Assembly (NCBI GenBank): GCA_951640165.1
Contig: OX621260.1
Coordinates: 12,728,001-12,792,000, forward strand
From: Pseudoips prasinana
Lineage: Eukaryota; Arthropoda; Insecta; Lepidoptera; Nolidae
Length of the DNA stretch: 64,000 nucleotides
Reading direction: 5' to 3'
Shown: positions 51,372 through 62,759 of the stretch, piece after piece
Layout: every line of letters begins with the position of its first letter
Numbering within the stretch: position 1 is the first letter of the stretch
Made by a program: the position numbers and the translations under genes
Notes under the pieces: model-generated
Databases searched by the model: none
Told to the model about the DNA's origin: nothing
What the model saw: the letters and a program-made list of their open reading frames with translations, nothing else

Positions 51372-51859
51372 GCCGTCGCGCGCGCGCCCCTCACCTCGCG
51401 CACAGCCGGACTGGGACAGAGATTTTATTCGAAACAGCGTGTCTAGTTATACATATAAGTCAATGAATACAACAAATATTATTACATGGTTTTCAACATC
51501 CCAGAGAGAAGCAACGTTATAGTTATATTTATACTTAAATATCCTACCTTACTCTGTATTTATGAGATATAAATATTTTATGAACCAATTATAAAATTGC
51601 TCACACTCGCGGCAAAAATTATATATAAGAATTAGCTGCACGCCTTGTTGAGGCGACACGTTCCCAGAATGCTGGCTTATATTTCGCCCAACAAATAGGT
51701 ATTTCCATACAGCGTGGTAATGCTGCCAGTATTCTGGGAACATTATTCATGGGAATATTTAGAATACCTTTAACTTGATGCTTAGTTTTTATTTTACAAA
51801 ATAATACATATTTTAACAATAATGTTAAGTAGCTCACACTCATATAAGCTTGTTATTTT

Positions 51860-51985
51860 AATTTATGATGAATATAATGACAGTAAACGAGGCAAGAAAG
51901 GTTTGCAAAACTCGTGACAAATAAAAATCCGTTGTCTCTGCCTACCCCTCTGGCAAACAGGCGTGAGTCTATGTACGCATGTACG
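51860..51985 (+). repeat. Family-Z retroposon 3' end
   Basis: TAATGACAGTAAACGAGGCA, TTGTCTCTGCCTACCCCTCT, GGCAAACAGGCGTGAGTC and an ATGT-rich tail. This is the sense orientation of the repeat seen inverted at 3349. Confidence 0.62.
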
Positions 51986-52844
51986 TAAATATGTATTTTA
52001 ATTTATTTATAGTTGAGATCTTGTATTGAGTGTAACTTATAATTTTACACTGTGCTCTATTTCTATATAGTCTACTCGCGTTAACGACTTCGTATCCAAT
52101 ACTGACACTATCTGCGGACGTCACATGACTGTCTCATTTGCTTCATTCGAAAAACAAATTGTGTCGTTAAATTGCGACTTGTGTTAATGTTATTTGGGTT
52201 TAAATATACAAGGTGTCATATAAATAGTGTACGAAATTATTGGTCTGCGCAGATGTAGGCTTTTTCTACCAAAATCGGCAACATTAGTCTAAGCAATAGA
52301 AAAGTTTTATAATAGATTTTCGCAATGGTTGATGATTTTTAGATGTTTTTATTTAATAAACTAAAATTCTAAAATTGTGCATAACTTGTATAAAAACCTG
52401 GAAAACAATATATAGTTGAAGTTTACACGCTATATGCCATAAATACTCTCGCCCTTGAATAAGACCGAAAAGTTTAGTTCGACCTCTTCGGGGTCCTCAG
52501 CTCGGAAGTAACCACTAACAAGTCTCGCCAAGCTGGTTTAAATTGTGCGTCATTCAAATGTACGAGGGAAGTAGGGCTAAAATCGTAAATACAGAATAAG
52601 GTTACAATTTGCTAATAAGAAAGTTACCCCAGTAATACGCAGCGTAAGGGAAAGCACCAACAACATCCTGAGGCTGAGGCTATATGAACTTACAATAGGA
52701 AGGTTTATCAAGCTACATGGCATGCATGAAGTTCAAAAATCCTTCCTAATGGGGTAATATTGTTAGTTGTATTTTATTAAGTGCTACCTTTGTTTGCTAT
52801 TGTGTTAATGTGTAATTTTTTATGTGAAAAGTTCATTAGTATAT

Positions 52845-52985
52845 AGTAAGTAAGTAAGTGACTCTTTATTGTACACCAAAAAATATCACATACAAAGAAC
52901 TATGAACATGTTATCAAGATTGTACAAAATATGAGTGCCTTTTGCCTAGGTGCGATCCCTTCCAGGCAACCGTTAATTGGACATT
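52845..52985 (-). repeat. LINE 3' end (inverted)
   Basis: (GTAA)n, CTCTTTATTGTACACCAAAA and GGTGCGATCCCTTCCAGGCA, ACC, with an inverted AATAAAG. Related to 31600-31790. Confidence 0.5.
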
Positions 52986-52989
52986 AGTT

Positions 52990-54210
52990 GTAAAAAAATA
53001 CCTACTAACAAAATTTGGGCGTTTATTTTTTAGATTTTTTTAATGTTTTATTATTTTTTTATTTATAAAAAAGAACCGTTTATTATTTCTATCCTTTCGG
53101 GTAATGTCAGGGCAATCTATCATAGATTGATATATTGCCCTGACTTAAAAATATTTAGCAATCAATATGTTAAGCGCGTCTAAAATAAACATTGTTTTCA
53201 CTACTTGTACCACTATAAATATATATTTATGTTTATTAGAACCTACAAACTATAATTCATCCTCAAAACTACATGTGAGATCAAAATATTAGGTAAGTTT
53301 CTGCCAACAACCTAAATATGTTTATATTTTAATGAAATGGCTCTATAATGTTTCTATTTTATGATCTCTTAATACTAAAAGTTCCGCAATATCATCAAAA
53401 ATCAGAGGCGGTGGATTGTTACGATACGAGTCCGCTCGGCTTTTATAGCAAAATATTATATCGATACGTTCATGCTCAACACACAAAAATACTATTTTAA
53501 AATATATTAGAACACATACTTTTTTAAATATATCAAAATGTATACTTTTGAAGCATAATTGCTCCATGTAATCACGCGATTTACTGAAAGTATAACTATA
53601 TAATAAAATTAGTTCAAAAGTAATGTAAACTATTGAATAGTTATATACTAACATACGTGCGCATAAACAACTACAATAAAAAGGTATAATCGTTTCAATT
53701 TTAACCGCATTTACATTAATGGAGCAATACACAGATATTGAACATTATACATTCAAAATATTTAAACTAAAAGTATTATTAAAGAAAAAGCATTAAATAT
53801 ATTTCAATTAATATAAAGATTAGAAGAAGCGATCATATTATCAGTCTATGTTAATATCAATCATTTATTATTTGTACAACATAGGCACAAAAGAAAGAAT
53901 CAATCTATCATTTATATTGTTTGTATTTGATACACCGCATGTACTATCGGCTTCCCGTTTAAAATATATCACTCCGCACCACTGGCAAATATAAACAATA
54001 AAATTATTATGTTTTGCTTATAAAATTTTATTATATTATTGTGTATCATTATTAAATAAAATAGGCAACTAAGTTGTATTGTAAAAGTTATTAGCTATAA
54101 ATACTGAAAATCAAATTAGTGTTTGCTATAATGCTGGGTAATATTGCACCTTTATCGAACAAGTGCCGAAACATAATAGCGATCAGGATTCCAATTATGG
54201 GAAGATAACA
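52990..54210. other. AT-rich region with an unassigned 129-codon frame
   Basis: The minus-strand frame 53732-53343 is cysteine- and isoleucine-rich and could span a membrane. Its composition follows local AT bias, no motif is recognised and no homologous copy exists in the window. I do not call it a gene. Confidence 0.3.
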
Positions 54211-54216
54211 CATGGG

Positions 54217-54430
54217 ACTGCACGTGTGGTGCAGCGGCTAAGGCAATTGCCTCGCCGCTTAGTGTCGCGGTTTCGAGTCCCGCGCTGGACCACTATTTGT
54301 GTGACCACCACCACCCATAAACAGTTGGTCTGAGTCTGGATGTAATTTGTATCCGTCTCTTATATGTTTTAAAGTACCCCGCGACACAGGGATTAAATTC
54401 CCTAGTGCACGCGTTGTCTTTTTTAAAAAC
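54217..54430 (+). mobile_element. SINE-D, uninterrupted copy
   Basis: GTGGTGCAGCGGCTAAGGCA (A box), GTTTCGAGTCCCGC (B box), GTCTGAGTCTGGATGTAATT, AAAGTACCCCGCGACACAGG, GTTGTCTTTTTTAAAAAC tail. (CCA)n expansion at 54306-54315. Confidence 0.75.
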
Positions 54431-54462
54431 AAAATTATAATAGAAAACACGGTAATGTCTTT

Positions 54463-54780
54463 TTAGCATGGAAGATGGAAAGACTCTTGATATGGAATGC
54501 TACAGCAGACGTCGAAACCGTTGCATCTGGGAAGATGTTCCCTACGCTTCCGAATCTACGTTAGGTACTGCTCCATCAGCTGAAGCCAGTCATTCAGCAA
54601 CCTCATTGGAAATAGAATCCAAACGGTCATTTATTGTTTCACGAAATTGCATAATGCGTGATCGAAGCCTCCCCTCCCGACAATGCGGCCAGTTTTCTAA
54701 GCATTTTACCTTTCACCCGTGACCTTGCTATCCAGCTTAGCAGTGCTAAGCCACCTTTCAACGATGTGGATGAATTTTTC
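54463..54780 (+). other. Unrecognised coding-like segment
   Basis: An acceptor-like GTCTTTTTAG precedes the ATG at 54468. The frame to 54722 (84 codons) starts MEDGKTLDMECYSRRRNRCI. Another phase from 54658 reads PPDNAASFLSILPFTRDLAI and continues to DEFFDLVNS. GC content is above its surroundings and both phases look protein-like, as if one coding sequence had a frameshift near 54660. The string FLSILP--R-L vaguely recalls a BESS-type motif, but this is not firm. It may be a transposon-encoded accessory gene or a gene remnant. Confidence 0.3.
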
Positions 54781-55180
54781 GATTTAGTAAATTCATTATT
54801 TATTATTAGATATTTGAATTTAAGACAACAATATATTATATATTATTCTATTTATTTTATTATAATATTTTCATATTTTATTATACTGTACATGCTGTAA
54901 ATTCATGAATATGTCAATCTATTCAATATAATCGCTTCCATTGTTTTAAGAAATAAAACGTGTAAGAAAGTTTTATAGATATTTTTTAGATAGGTAACTT
55001 AGTTTTTACCGACAAACAACCGGCGAAAGAACAGGTGTGGCACTGATTCCAGCCTTGGGGCTAAGAATTTTTCGTTACAGAAAAAAATTGCTATAGCTTT
55101 TCGGCATGACGTTTGTAATCGAATTAGGGACTTTATTATTTTGGAATGTAATGACCTAATATCCAATTATTAATATTAGT

Positions 55181-55418
55181 AATATCCTGGCACATTATTC
55201 ACACAAGGCCATTTGATCCCAAACTAAGCAGACCTTGTACTATGGAAACCAGATAACTGATATACAATTACAATTTTCTTTTGTAAATACATACATAATT
55301 AAACCCAGACTCAAAACAAACAGACATAATCATGCACACAAATATCTGTCCTTGATGGGAATCGAACCCACGACCAGCATCGTGAAAGGCAAGCATTTAC
55401 CAACCACGCCAACCGTCG
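55181..55418 (-). mobile_element. SINE-A, full length
   Basis: AATATCCTGGCACATTATTC, GATCCCAAACTAAGCAGACC, ACATAATTAAACCCAGACTC (empty site), GGGAATCGAACCCACGACC and TTTACCAACCACGCCAACC. Confidence 0.78.
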
Positions 55419-55764
55419 ATTAAGATTATACGTTGCTTGAAACAGTACAGTAAGTATTAATAACACCGCCCAACATAACGCTAACAGCATTTGCATCAGG
55501 TGATCAGGTCAAGTGGCAGGAGTGCAAGAATGCGCTTGCGCATGCTCTATATAGTAGGTCGTTTACCTAGGGTCAGATCGAGGTCGACATGTCAACGCAA
55601 ACGCAACTGACCAGAATACCTAAGCAACTTTTGCTCGCATTGCACAAAACTGCGTACGGTCGTTGAACTTCCACAAGTTTCTCTTGAAGAGAATGGAATT
55701 TCATTTATTTGTATCATGGCTATAAATGTTTTGTTAACAGTTCTTTAGGAAGTAGCAGCTTTCA

Positions 55765-55955
55765 TTATCAGGCTGATATCGTCCACTGTTAAACATAGGC
55801 CTACACAACGTTGGCATTTGGATTGCCGTAGTGACCTCACTTGGCATGCGTGTTGGCGACCGCAGCTAGGTGGTAGCTAGTACACAGGTGATGCTGCTGC
55901 CCGACTAGCTGCTGTATTCCTTAGTCGCCTTTTAAGTCACCCACGGGAAGGTATG
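55765..55955 (-). repeat. RTE-type 3' end, family C, undivided
   Basis: ATCAGGCTGATATCGTCCAC, GTTGGCGACCGCAGCTAGG, TGCTGCTGCCCGACTAGC and CCTTAGTCGCCTTTTAAG. Reference for the split copy at 41668-42650. Confidence 0.62.
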
Positions 55956-56019
55956 AGGTAGCCCTGTTATTGTCTCTGGGCCGGAAATTACACGGCTAAG
56001 TAATGGTCCTAAAACTAAT

Positions 56020-56200
56020 CAGATCATCATGTCAGAGCTAAAGAAAATCCTCTCAAGAAGGGGAATATCCTATAATCGCTGCGCTCAGCAGAGGGGTTGG
56101 CGATCGTTGTATGATAGTCACAGTTCACAGAGAAACGCTGATGCCCGGTCTTTGGTAGTATTCCCTCGGGCTGATTACTATGCGCCTCATATGATGAGCT
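56020..56200 (-). repeat. RTE-type 3' end, family B
   Basis: ATCATCATGTCAGAGCTAAA, AATATCCTATAATCGCTGCG, GGGGTTGGCGATCG, GAAACGCTGATGCCCGG. The 62-codon frame in it is fortuitous. Confidence 0.55.
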
Positions 56201-56214
56201 GGTGTTGTTTATTT

Positions 56215-56482
56215 TAACGGAGACTAGTCAATTAGGGCGGTCTTGTAATAGTGCAGCAGGGCGTGCACAAACAAAAGTACACTCTATGAGATGGCGAGAG
56301 GTCAAGAGTAGGATTGACAGCTTTACGTGCTCTAAGGCACCGGTGTATACGACGCCAGCCCCAGAATCGGGAAGTTACTGAGTGCTTTCTTTGCCGGAAA
56401 AATTCCATCATTATTTTTTCCCGACTCGGGATTTGAACTCAGGACCTCATTATCTTCAGTTCGTAGAACAGCTAGACCAATG
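56215..56482 (-). mobile_element. SINE-C, decayed
   Basis: GGAGACTAGTCAATTAGGGC, GAGGTCAAGAGTAGGATTGA, CTTTACGTGCTCTAAGGCAC, CTCGGGATTTGAACTCAGGA (B box). Confidence 0.65.
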
Positions 56483-56627
56483 TTTAACGATTAAATTAAT
56501 ATTATATTATATTCTAGTTCATCAAACACTATATTACACGTTACATATTACACTTGTATTTAACAATAAAAAAAAAATAAGTTGCATTGTGAACTGTCGA
56601 CGGTGTATCATTTAAAAATAAAATTTT

Positions 56628-56893
56628 GACGGTCACCGTAGCCTAGTTGGTAGTGCTCCTGCCTACGAAGCTGGTGGTCCTGGGTTCGAATCCCGGTAAG
56701 TGCAAATATTTGTGTGATGAGCACGAATATTTGTTTCTGAGTCATGGATGTTTTCTATGCATATAAGTATTTATCTATCTATATAAGTATGTATATTGTC
56801 GCCTGGTACCCTGGTACGCCTGGTAGTACAAGCTTTGCTTAGTTTGGGGCTAGGATGATCTGTGTGACATTGTCCCCAGATAGATATTATTAT
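56628..56893 (+). mobile_element. SINE-B with a small internal duplication
   Basis: Complete head and body. GCCTGGTACCCTGGTACGCC, TGGTAGTACAAGC shows an extra CTGGTA-type repeat before the tail. Confidence 0.82.
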
Positions 56894-56949
56894 TTGAAAT
56901 AAAACATAAGTCACGATCGAATATTCTGTTTGTGCGTACAATTAAATAT

Positions 56950-57045
56950 CTATATAATTTTTAAACACTTCACGTCCGACTATTTACAAGCGCTTTTTAA
57001 AGTCTATGAGAATAAAATACGTTTCTATTTGTTATTTATTTTATT
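56950..57045 (+). repeat. LINE family-F 3' tip
   Basis: GACTATTTACAAGCGCTTTT, TAAAGTCTATGAGAATAAAA and an A/T tail. Confidence 0.55.
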
Positions 57046-57469
57046 TAACGTAGTATAAACATAATAGAGTAACAAACCATTCGATTCTCAAGAAATTTGT
57101 TGTTATGTTAATCCATGATCACTGCATTATTTTGCCAAATAATACAACAACAATATTCCATAATGAAACGAACACATTTCTAAAAATATTTTACGATCCC
57201 ATCAAACGTTTTCATTGCTACACAAAAGTTATGGCAACATTGAAAATTTTGTATAGCCTCGCATCACGTCACTTATTTTCAAATATTGTGTCAGTATACA
57301 TTTTATGATTAAGACATAAAATTTGAGTATTCTAGTTAGTACGATTTTATTAGAATAACTTTATTGCGACGACCGTAAAGCGTTGAATCAGAGGTCAAAT
57401 GACATATTGTATTATCTATGATTTTGGTTTTTTTTTTAATAAACTATGGCCGGAGCAGGGAAATTGTGG

Positions 57470-57760
57470 ATCGCAGGGTGAAGTAGTAATGAAATCGTTG
57501 TGGGTTCGATTGCAAGGAGAAATCTTTGTGTGAGCAAGATTATTTGGTCCAATATATCTATAAAATGTTTGTATTTAGACATATAAATATGTTCATTAGT
57601 TGTATGGTTGCTACGAGGGCGTAGTATCGACTATGTCTTAACGCCAGACCTCTACTGAAAATGGTTTGTGTTAAAGAAAAGTAACAAATAGTTTTTTGCT
57701 AGATCCGGGATTTGACCCAAGAATTTCATTGTGTATAGTCTTGTGATAGCCTTTTCTATC
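57470..57760. repeat. Old SINE remnants
   Basis: GTGGGTTCGATTGCAAGG (B-box-like, plus) near 57500, GTTCATTAGTTGTATGGTTG near 57590, and inverted SINE-C words (GATCCGGGATTTGACCCAAG) near 57705. Confidence 0.4.
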
Positions 57761-57825
57761 AACAAGGCTGTCAATAGGGGGATAGGTAGGTTACCAATAC
57801 TTACTTATCGTAAAGTGCAGGGGTT

Positions 57826-58045
57826 ACGTTAGTGTCAGAGTTGTTCAAGCCGCACAGTAGGTCTCTGACACGGCTTACGAATGTTTCCTAATGACTACAA
57901 CCGGGACCGACAGCTTAACGCACCCTCCTAAATACGGAGACGCTCAACTCGATTAAACCACTTTTGTGGTCACCCATCCTTGGACTCACCGCGAGCCTAG
58001 TTGCTTAACTTTGCCAACCGCTTACGTATCAGTGAGAAGATCCAA
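57826..58045 (-). mobile_element. 5S-rRNA-headed SINE, copy 4, full length
   Basis: TCAGAGTTGTTCAAGCCGCA, CTCTGACACGGCTTACGAAT, GTCACCCATCCTTGGACTCA, GCGAGCCTAGTTGCTTAACT, TTGCCAACCGCTTACG. Inverted, the last blocks read like 5S rRNA positions from GTTAAGCAAC to GGATGGGTGAC. Best full-length reference for the family. Confidence 0.72.
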
Positions 58046-58615
58046 TGACACCTGTCTAATTTATTCAAACGCCCACTTCACACACTTAAATCATATATAT
58101 AAATCACTTTTAAAATACCTATGCTTCAAAGAAAAATATTTGATGATTTGACATTCCATTGTTGCTAAAATGCTTTAAAATGTCACTTCTCATTTAGAAG
58201 CTGTATTTTATTATGATAATTTAAATCACAATTTAATTTAAAAAACTAGTTCATTCATTGTAACTTAAGTGGAAAATATTTTAAAGTAAATTATTAGAAT
58301 ATCAAGAAACATTTCAATTTCCTTTATATAAGCCGGCAAATAAAACTTAAGTGGTTTCCGTAGCCAAAAATGGCGTCAGTTGTTTTGCCATTTCTTCCTC
58401 CCTTTTGATGTATTTTTATGAACTTGTAGCAAATATGCCAGCGAATGCTTTTTAAAATACAAATGTATCTAGATAAGACCTCAGAGGAATCTGGGGAATT
58501 AAGCGGCTTAAATGGATAAGAAGAAGAGCCAATACTTTTAAATATCACAACGTTTTTGTACGAAACATAGAAGAGGACGGAGAATGTGGATAAAATAGCT
58601 TTTAAGGTAATCATA

Positions 58616-58852
58616 AATATCCTGGGACGTTATTTACACATGGCCATCTGATCCCAAACTAAGTAGACCTTGTACTATGGAAATATATACTACTTTTCTT
58701 TTATAAATACTTACTAAAATAGATAATTAAAACCAGACACAGGACAAACAGACATTTTCATGCACACAAATATTTGTCCTGGGTGGGAATCGAACTGACG
58801 ACTTTTGGCGTGAAAGGCAAGCATTTATCAAACACGTTAATTGTCCCGTCTA
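58616..58852 (-). mobile_element. SINE-A, full length
   Basis: AATATCCTGGGACGTTATTT, GATCCCAAACTAAGTAGACC, GATAATTAAAACCAGACAC (empty site), GGGAATCGAACTGACGAC, GCATTTATCAAACACG. Confidence 0.76.
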
Positions 58853-58888
58853 ATAGATTTAATGAGCTTCACCGAACCTTATTCCATA

Positions 58889-59047
58889 CTAGCTGTGCCC
58901 CGCGTTTCACAGTCGTTAAACTTTATAAATTATGTGTTAAACTAGGGTGCCAGCTAACTCCAAACCAAATTTTATTAAAAACGCTCCAGCCCTTTAGACG
59001 TGAAGAAGTAACAAACTCACAAACTTTCGCCTTTATTATATTAGTAT
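58889..59047 (-). mobile_element. Helitron-like H1 element
   Basis: CTAG, CTGTGCCCCGCGTTTCAC at left, CTCCAGCCCTTTAGACGTGA and TTTATTATATTAGTA at right. Slightly shortened. Confidence 0.7.
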
Positions 59048-59362
59048 TATATTATTATGTTTTTTTAATAAAGCATAGTTCGTGAATATGGACGATTCCT
59101 ATTGAGGCGTGAATTTTGCTATCGCTTGTCTAATGCAAGAAACGTCATAAGTACGCGGATAACAGCATGATTAGCAGACCTTTTGAACTCACCGTATATG
59201 AACTTGTACACCGTTTAAGTTCAACAATAAAACTGTAGCACGGTTTCTAGCTTTACAAATCGCGACGTTTCGAGCGATTACCTTTATAAAACGAGACGTC
59301 CAATTCACATAGGACTTGTACACATTTGAGCTTCTGTATTAAATTTATACTTTATATACTTA

Positions 59363-59539
59363 CTAGCCGTGCCCCGCGGCTTTACTCGCGTTAAAATTTA
59401 TAAATTATAACCTAAGTGTTATTCGGATGTATAAGCTATATTTCTACAAAGTTTCATTAAAATCCGTTTGGTAGTTTTTGCGTGAAAGAGTAATAAACAT
59501 CCATACTCACAAACTTTCGCATTTATAATATTAATAGGA
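59363..59539 (-). mobile_element. Helitron-like H4 element, intact reference
   Basis: It is 177 bp: CTAG, CCGTGCCCCGCGGCTTTACT, GCGTGAAAGAGTAATAAACA, TTTATAATATTAATAGGA, between A and T. Confidence 0.8.
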
Positions 59540-59589
59540 TATACAGTTGAATTATATCAGTGTGAAAATAATTTTCACTTTGCTAACGT

Positions 59590-59690
59590 GATCATCATCA
59601 TATCAGCCGAAAGACGCCCACGGCTGGACAAAGGCCTCCACCAAAGATCTCCACCACTGGATGCTGGAAGCCACTGGATGTGGTTAGCGC
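59590..59690 (-). repeat. RTE-A 3' stub, inverted, rearranged
   Basis: ATCATCATCATATCAGCCGA, AAGACGCCCACGGCTGGACA, GATCTCCACCACTGGATGCT. After about 60 bp the order departs from RTE-A. Confidence 0.5.
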
Positions 59691-59864
59691 AGTTACAGTA
59701 ATATACGACACGCAACTCCCTCTCTTTCTATCCCCACAAACTTATATCTACCGCTCAACTTCGGTTCGCATCGTCCAATCACACTTATCGTAACAATCTC
59801 TTAACACATTTAGCAGCTTACTTCCTCAGTCAAACGTGGTTGAAGTAGAAGAAGAAATAACACA

Positions 59865-60470
59865 GCGCCATCTAGCCCAAACTAAGCAAAGCTAGACAAT
59901 GGATGAAATAAGTATGTATGCAATTATTTGTATAGTTCTTGTTATAGCGATTCAAATAATTTCCGTGTTTGGCTACAGGACAGCTGCGTAACTAAATCAG
60001 ATCACACTTTAGCTTAGGATTCGCCGATTTGGTCTCTCTAAAATAGCGGTTGCTCTAATATAGTAGTTTCTCTAAAATAGCGATGGTATGTTGGATTGCA
60101 CAAATGGAAAGGGCATTGCAAACGCAGTTGGGTAGTCTGAAGTGCGTTTTATTGCGCGCATTAATTTATTTCTGTACCAAATGCGTTATAGATATCATTA
60201 CTGATTGTTCATAGAGGCAACACTATCGCTAGTTATCTCTCAAATACTATACGAATATATCATGCAAGTGTCTTTATTGCTTAAATTACGGTACCACTAG
60301 GTTATTACACGATCTGTAGCTTGACATTTATAGCTTACTCCAATTAGTTACATAAAAGGTGAAACACTTATAAGAATAATATGTGGAATATATCAACGCC
60401 ATCTAGTACAAAGTACGCGAAGCTATTATCGATACTAGATAATGGATATAAATACTTATTTACGTTGTTT
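59865..60470. repeat. Paired CGCCATCTAG fragments
   Basis: CAGCGCCATCTAGCCCAAAC, TAAGCAAAGCTAGACAATGG (59866) and CAACGCCATCTAGTACAAAG, TACGCGAAGCTATTATCG (60398) share structure with the SINE tail word ACTAAGCAAAGCTTGTAC. Between them the sequence is unassigned. Confidence 0.4.
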
Positions 60471-60509
60471 TTTTTTATTGACATATATATATAGAAATCT
60501 GCCAATCAA

Positions 60510-60640
60510 TTCAAATCTTTATTTGCTGAAACATGGTACATAAGAACTACTCGTATATTAACTGATTATATCCAACATATTCTGACCTGAAGTCGTGGAA
60601 ATGTACATAAAATATACCTAGTTGTAAACTAAAACCTATT
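60510..60640 (-). repeat. Possible LINE 3' end (inverted)
   Basis: CAAATCTTTATTTGCTGAAA, CATGGTACATAAGAACTACT resembles an inverted AATAAAGATTTG poly(A)-signal end. Confidence 0.4.
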
Positions 60641-60869
60641 CCATTACATTATTATTTTGACTTCTGATCTAGATATTCCTTAGTGGTATAAAAACATTTC
60701 TCTTTAAGGAAATTAAATAAACACTTCCTAAATTGAAGTAATGACATTTTTTAATATGTTAGGGAAGGTTATTATATATTTTGATTGCCATGCAATTTGT
60801 ATGTTTTTTAATTTTTGAAAAACAATACCCAGAAAACTCCTAAACCAAGACCAACATATTCAAGATAAC

Positions 60870-60965
60870 AAATATTTGTCATATGCGAGAATCGAACCCG
60901 GAACCTTTGGATCAGAAGGCAGTTTTATTTCCAACTGAGTTACATCGGTTATCCATGAGACCAGG
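60870..60965 (-). repeat. tRNA-like SINE head
   Basis: GAGAATCGAACCCGGAACCT and TTCCAACTGAGTTACATCGG are inverted B and A boxes. Different head sequence from SINE-A to E. Confidence 0.45.
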
Positions 60966-61032
60966 ACTGAAGAAAGTATAGTCTCCATAAAAAAAAACAT
61001 ACTTCCTTCATCTCTTATAATCTCTATGACGT

Positions 61033-61815
61033 TGACTGCCTCGTTGGCCTAGCGGTAGCGTGTTCAATCGCAGAAAATGAGATCCTGTGTTCAAATCCCG
61101 GGTCGGGCCAAAAAGTGATTTTGGGATAGTTCCGTAAAAAAAATTCTCAGTATTAAATTATAAATAGTATATTTTATATATTAATAGTATATTTCTCAGA
61201 ATTAAATTATTAATAATATATCTATACATATCTATACAAATAAATAAAATTGGAGTGTCTGTTTGTAATATTGAAATAACCGGTTTTTACTACATAAATA
61301 TGAATATATATACGGTACATATACCAAAATAACATTTTTTACAATTTTTGTCTGTCTGTCTGTCTGTTTGTTCCGGCTAATCTCTGAAACGGCTGGACCG
61401 ATTTTGACGGTACTTTTATTGGCAGGTAGCTGATGTAATAAGGAGTAACTTAGGCTACTTTTATTTTAGAAAAAATCATTTATTTTACTAATAAATAAAA
61501 AAAAAAAAACAAACTAATTAACACGCGGACGAAGTCGCGGGCACAGCTAGTTATAAATATAAAAAGTATTAAATATCTAAGCCCGAAGTTTGGAAGTTAC
61601 CGGTATTATCGGCCTCGGAGAGCACGTAGAGCCGTCGGTCCTGTACCTGACCTGTTTACGGTCGTGTCGCTAGTCGTCCCATCGGATCATGAGCGTGATG
61701 GAATAGAAAGTTGCCCTGTGTTTGCGCACACACTTATGCACTATAATATGTCCTGCGCAACTGGCTAATCTCCATTCAGAATGGCCACCGAGATTGGGCC
61801 GGGAAGACGTCATCA
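61033..61815 (+). mobile_element. SINE-C split by an AT-rich stretch and a Helitron
   Basis: Head GACTGCCTCGTTGGCCTAGC, TTCAAATCCCGGGTCGGGCC and AGTGATTTTGGGATAGTTCC to 61160. Then TTCTCAGTATTAAATTATAA-type repeats, the Helitron at 61231-61550, and the rest from 61580 (AGCCCGAAGTTTGGAAGTTA, GTGTCGCTAGTCGTCCCATC, ATGGCCACCGAGATTGGGCC, GGGAAGACGTCATCATGACG). Confidence 0.75.
61231..61550 (+). mobile_element. Helitron-like H3 element, full length
   Basis: It is 320 bp: TCTATACAAATAAATAAAAT start after A, (TCTG)n at 61350, GAAACGGCTGGACCGATTTT, end CGCGGACGAAGTCGCG, GGCACAG and CTAG before T. Partner of 23634-23942. Confidence 0.83.
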
Positions 61816-61819
61816 TGAC

Positions 61820-62630
61820 GTTTTACAGATTGATTATTGTGAACAGACCTTAAGTCCATCAAACGTAACTGTTTGAAGACGGTGACACGGCCCATGTGTG
61901 GATAATTGTCCCCCATTACAGCATGACAAAAGAATTGGGCGGTCGCTACCAGCATCCCGTGAAATTGCGTTTTTTAAATACTTTCTATGCGCACGCGACT
62001 TTTGTTCGTCGAGTTTTTACATTGTTTTAGTATTGTTTAACTGTTGGTCTAGCAGTTATAGTAGCAGTAAGATAAGATAGTTACAGCTGGTTTAAATTAA
62101 CCCGTTCGAATACACTACCGATTCCGAATCCAGAACTACTCGTATAATTTTTACCGCGTTGTTGTAGGGGGTTGGTGTAAATTTAATAGACGGTTATGTA
62201 TGTGAGCACCAATATTCTCGTCATGGTCACACGTGTCACATATCATGACATTACCGATGTCATATTTAGTTGATTCAAAGCATTAACTCAACGAGCTAGT
62301 TAAGGGGCGCTATTTACCTACAAGTACTTAAGAACACCATGTTGTAAAATAAAATGTTCTAACAAATGCAATATGGTTCGGTCTTGCACGGACAGCAAGC
62401 AAGTGTTTATGATTTTACTTTCCTTTTCCTTTTATTTTCTTTTCTTTTCTTTTCTTTCTTTTCATTGTGTATTTTTTATGTTTGTGCAATTTTCGGAATT
62501 AATCTTTTATTTCATCTAAAGGTTGATCTTTATTTCTGTATCGGCAGTGATTTTTTGTGTCTTGCATATTGGTGTTGTTCTGTTTCATAGGTTACATCCA
62601 CTAATAATGTTATGCCTTGTATAGATGACA
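61820..62630. other. Spacer with a pyrimidine tract
   Basis: (TTTTC)n-like tract at 62421-62465. Open frames here (61898-62080, 62366-62590) are low complexity. Confidence 0.4.
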
Positions 62631-62631
62631 G

Positions 62632-62755
62632 CAAATCCAGCTACCCCAATCTGTTAAATTTATTTTATTGATTTTCAAATTTATACATAAGCATAAGGTT
62701 TACTTTAAATTGGGTAAATTTGATAGATTGGGATAGCTTAATGTGCTGGCGACTG
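62632..62755. mobile_element. TA-flanked MITE, family M1, diverged
   Basis: TAGATGACAGCAAATCCAGC to TTAATGTGCTGGCGACTG between TA dinucleotides. Oldest-looking of the four M1 copies. Confidence 0.68.
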
Positions 62756-62759
62756 TACA

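Larger units (their letters stand above)
50410..52845. other. AT-rich, repeat-poor region
   Basis: Recognised items are the hairpin at 51327-51371 and the family-Z end at 51860-51985. A 104-codon minus-strand frame (50831-51145) and a 74-codon one (51619-51843) have no domains and AT-driven composition. Confidence 0.35.

Noticed and set aside
53343..53732. 129-codon minus-strand frame as a membrane protein gene
   Set aside because: Composition follows AT bias; no start context, homologue or splice support visible.
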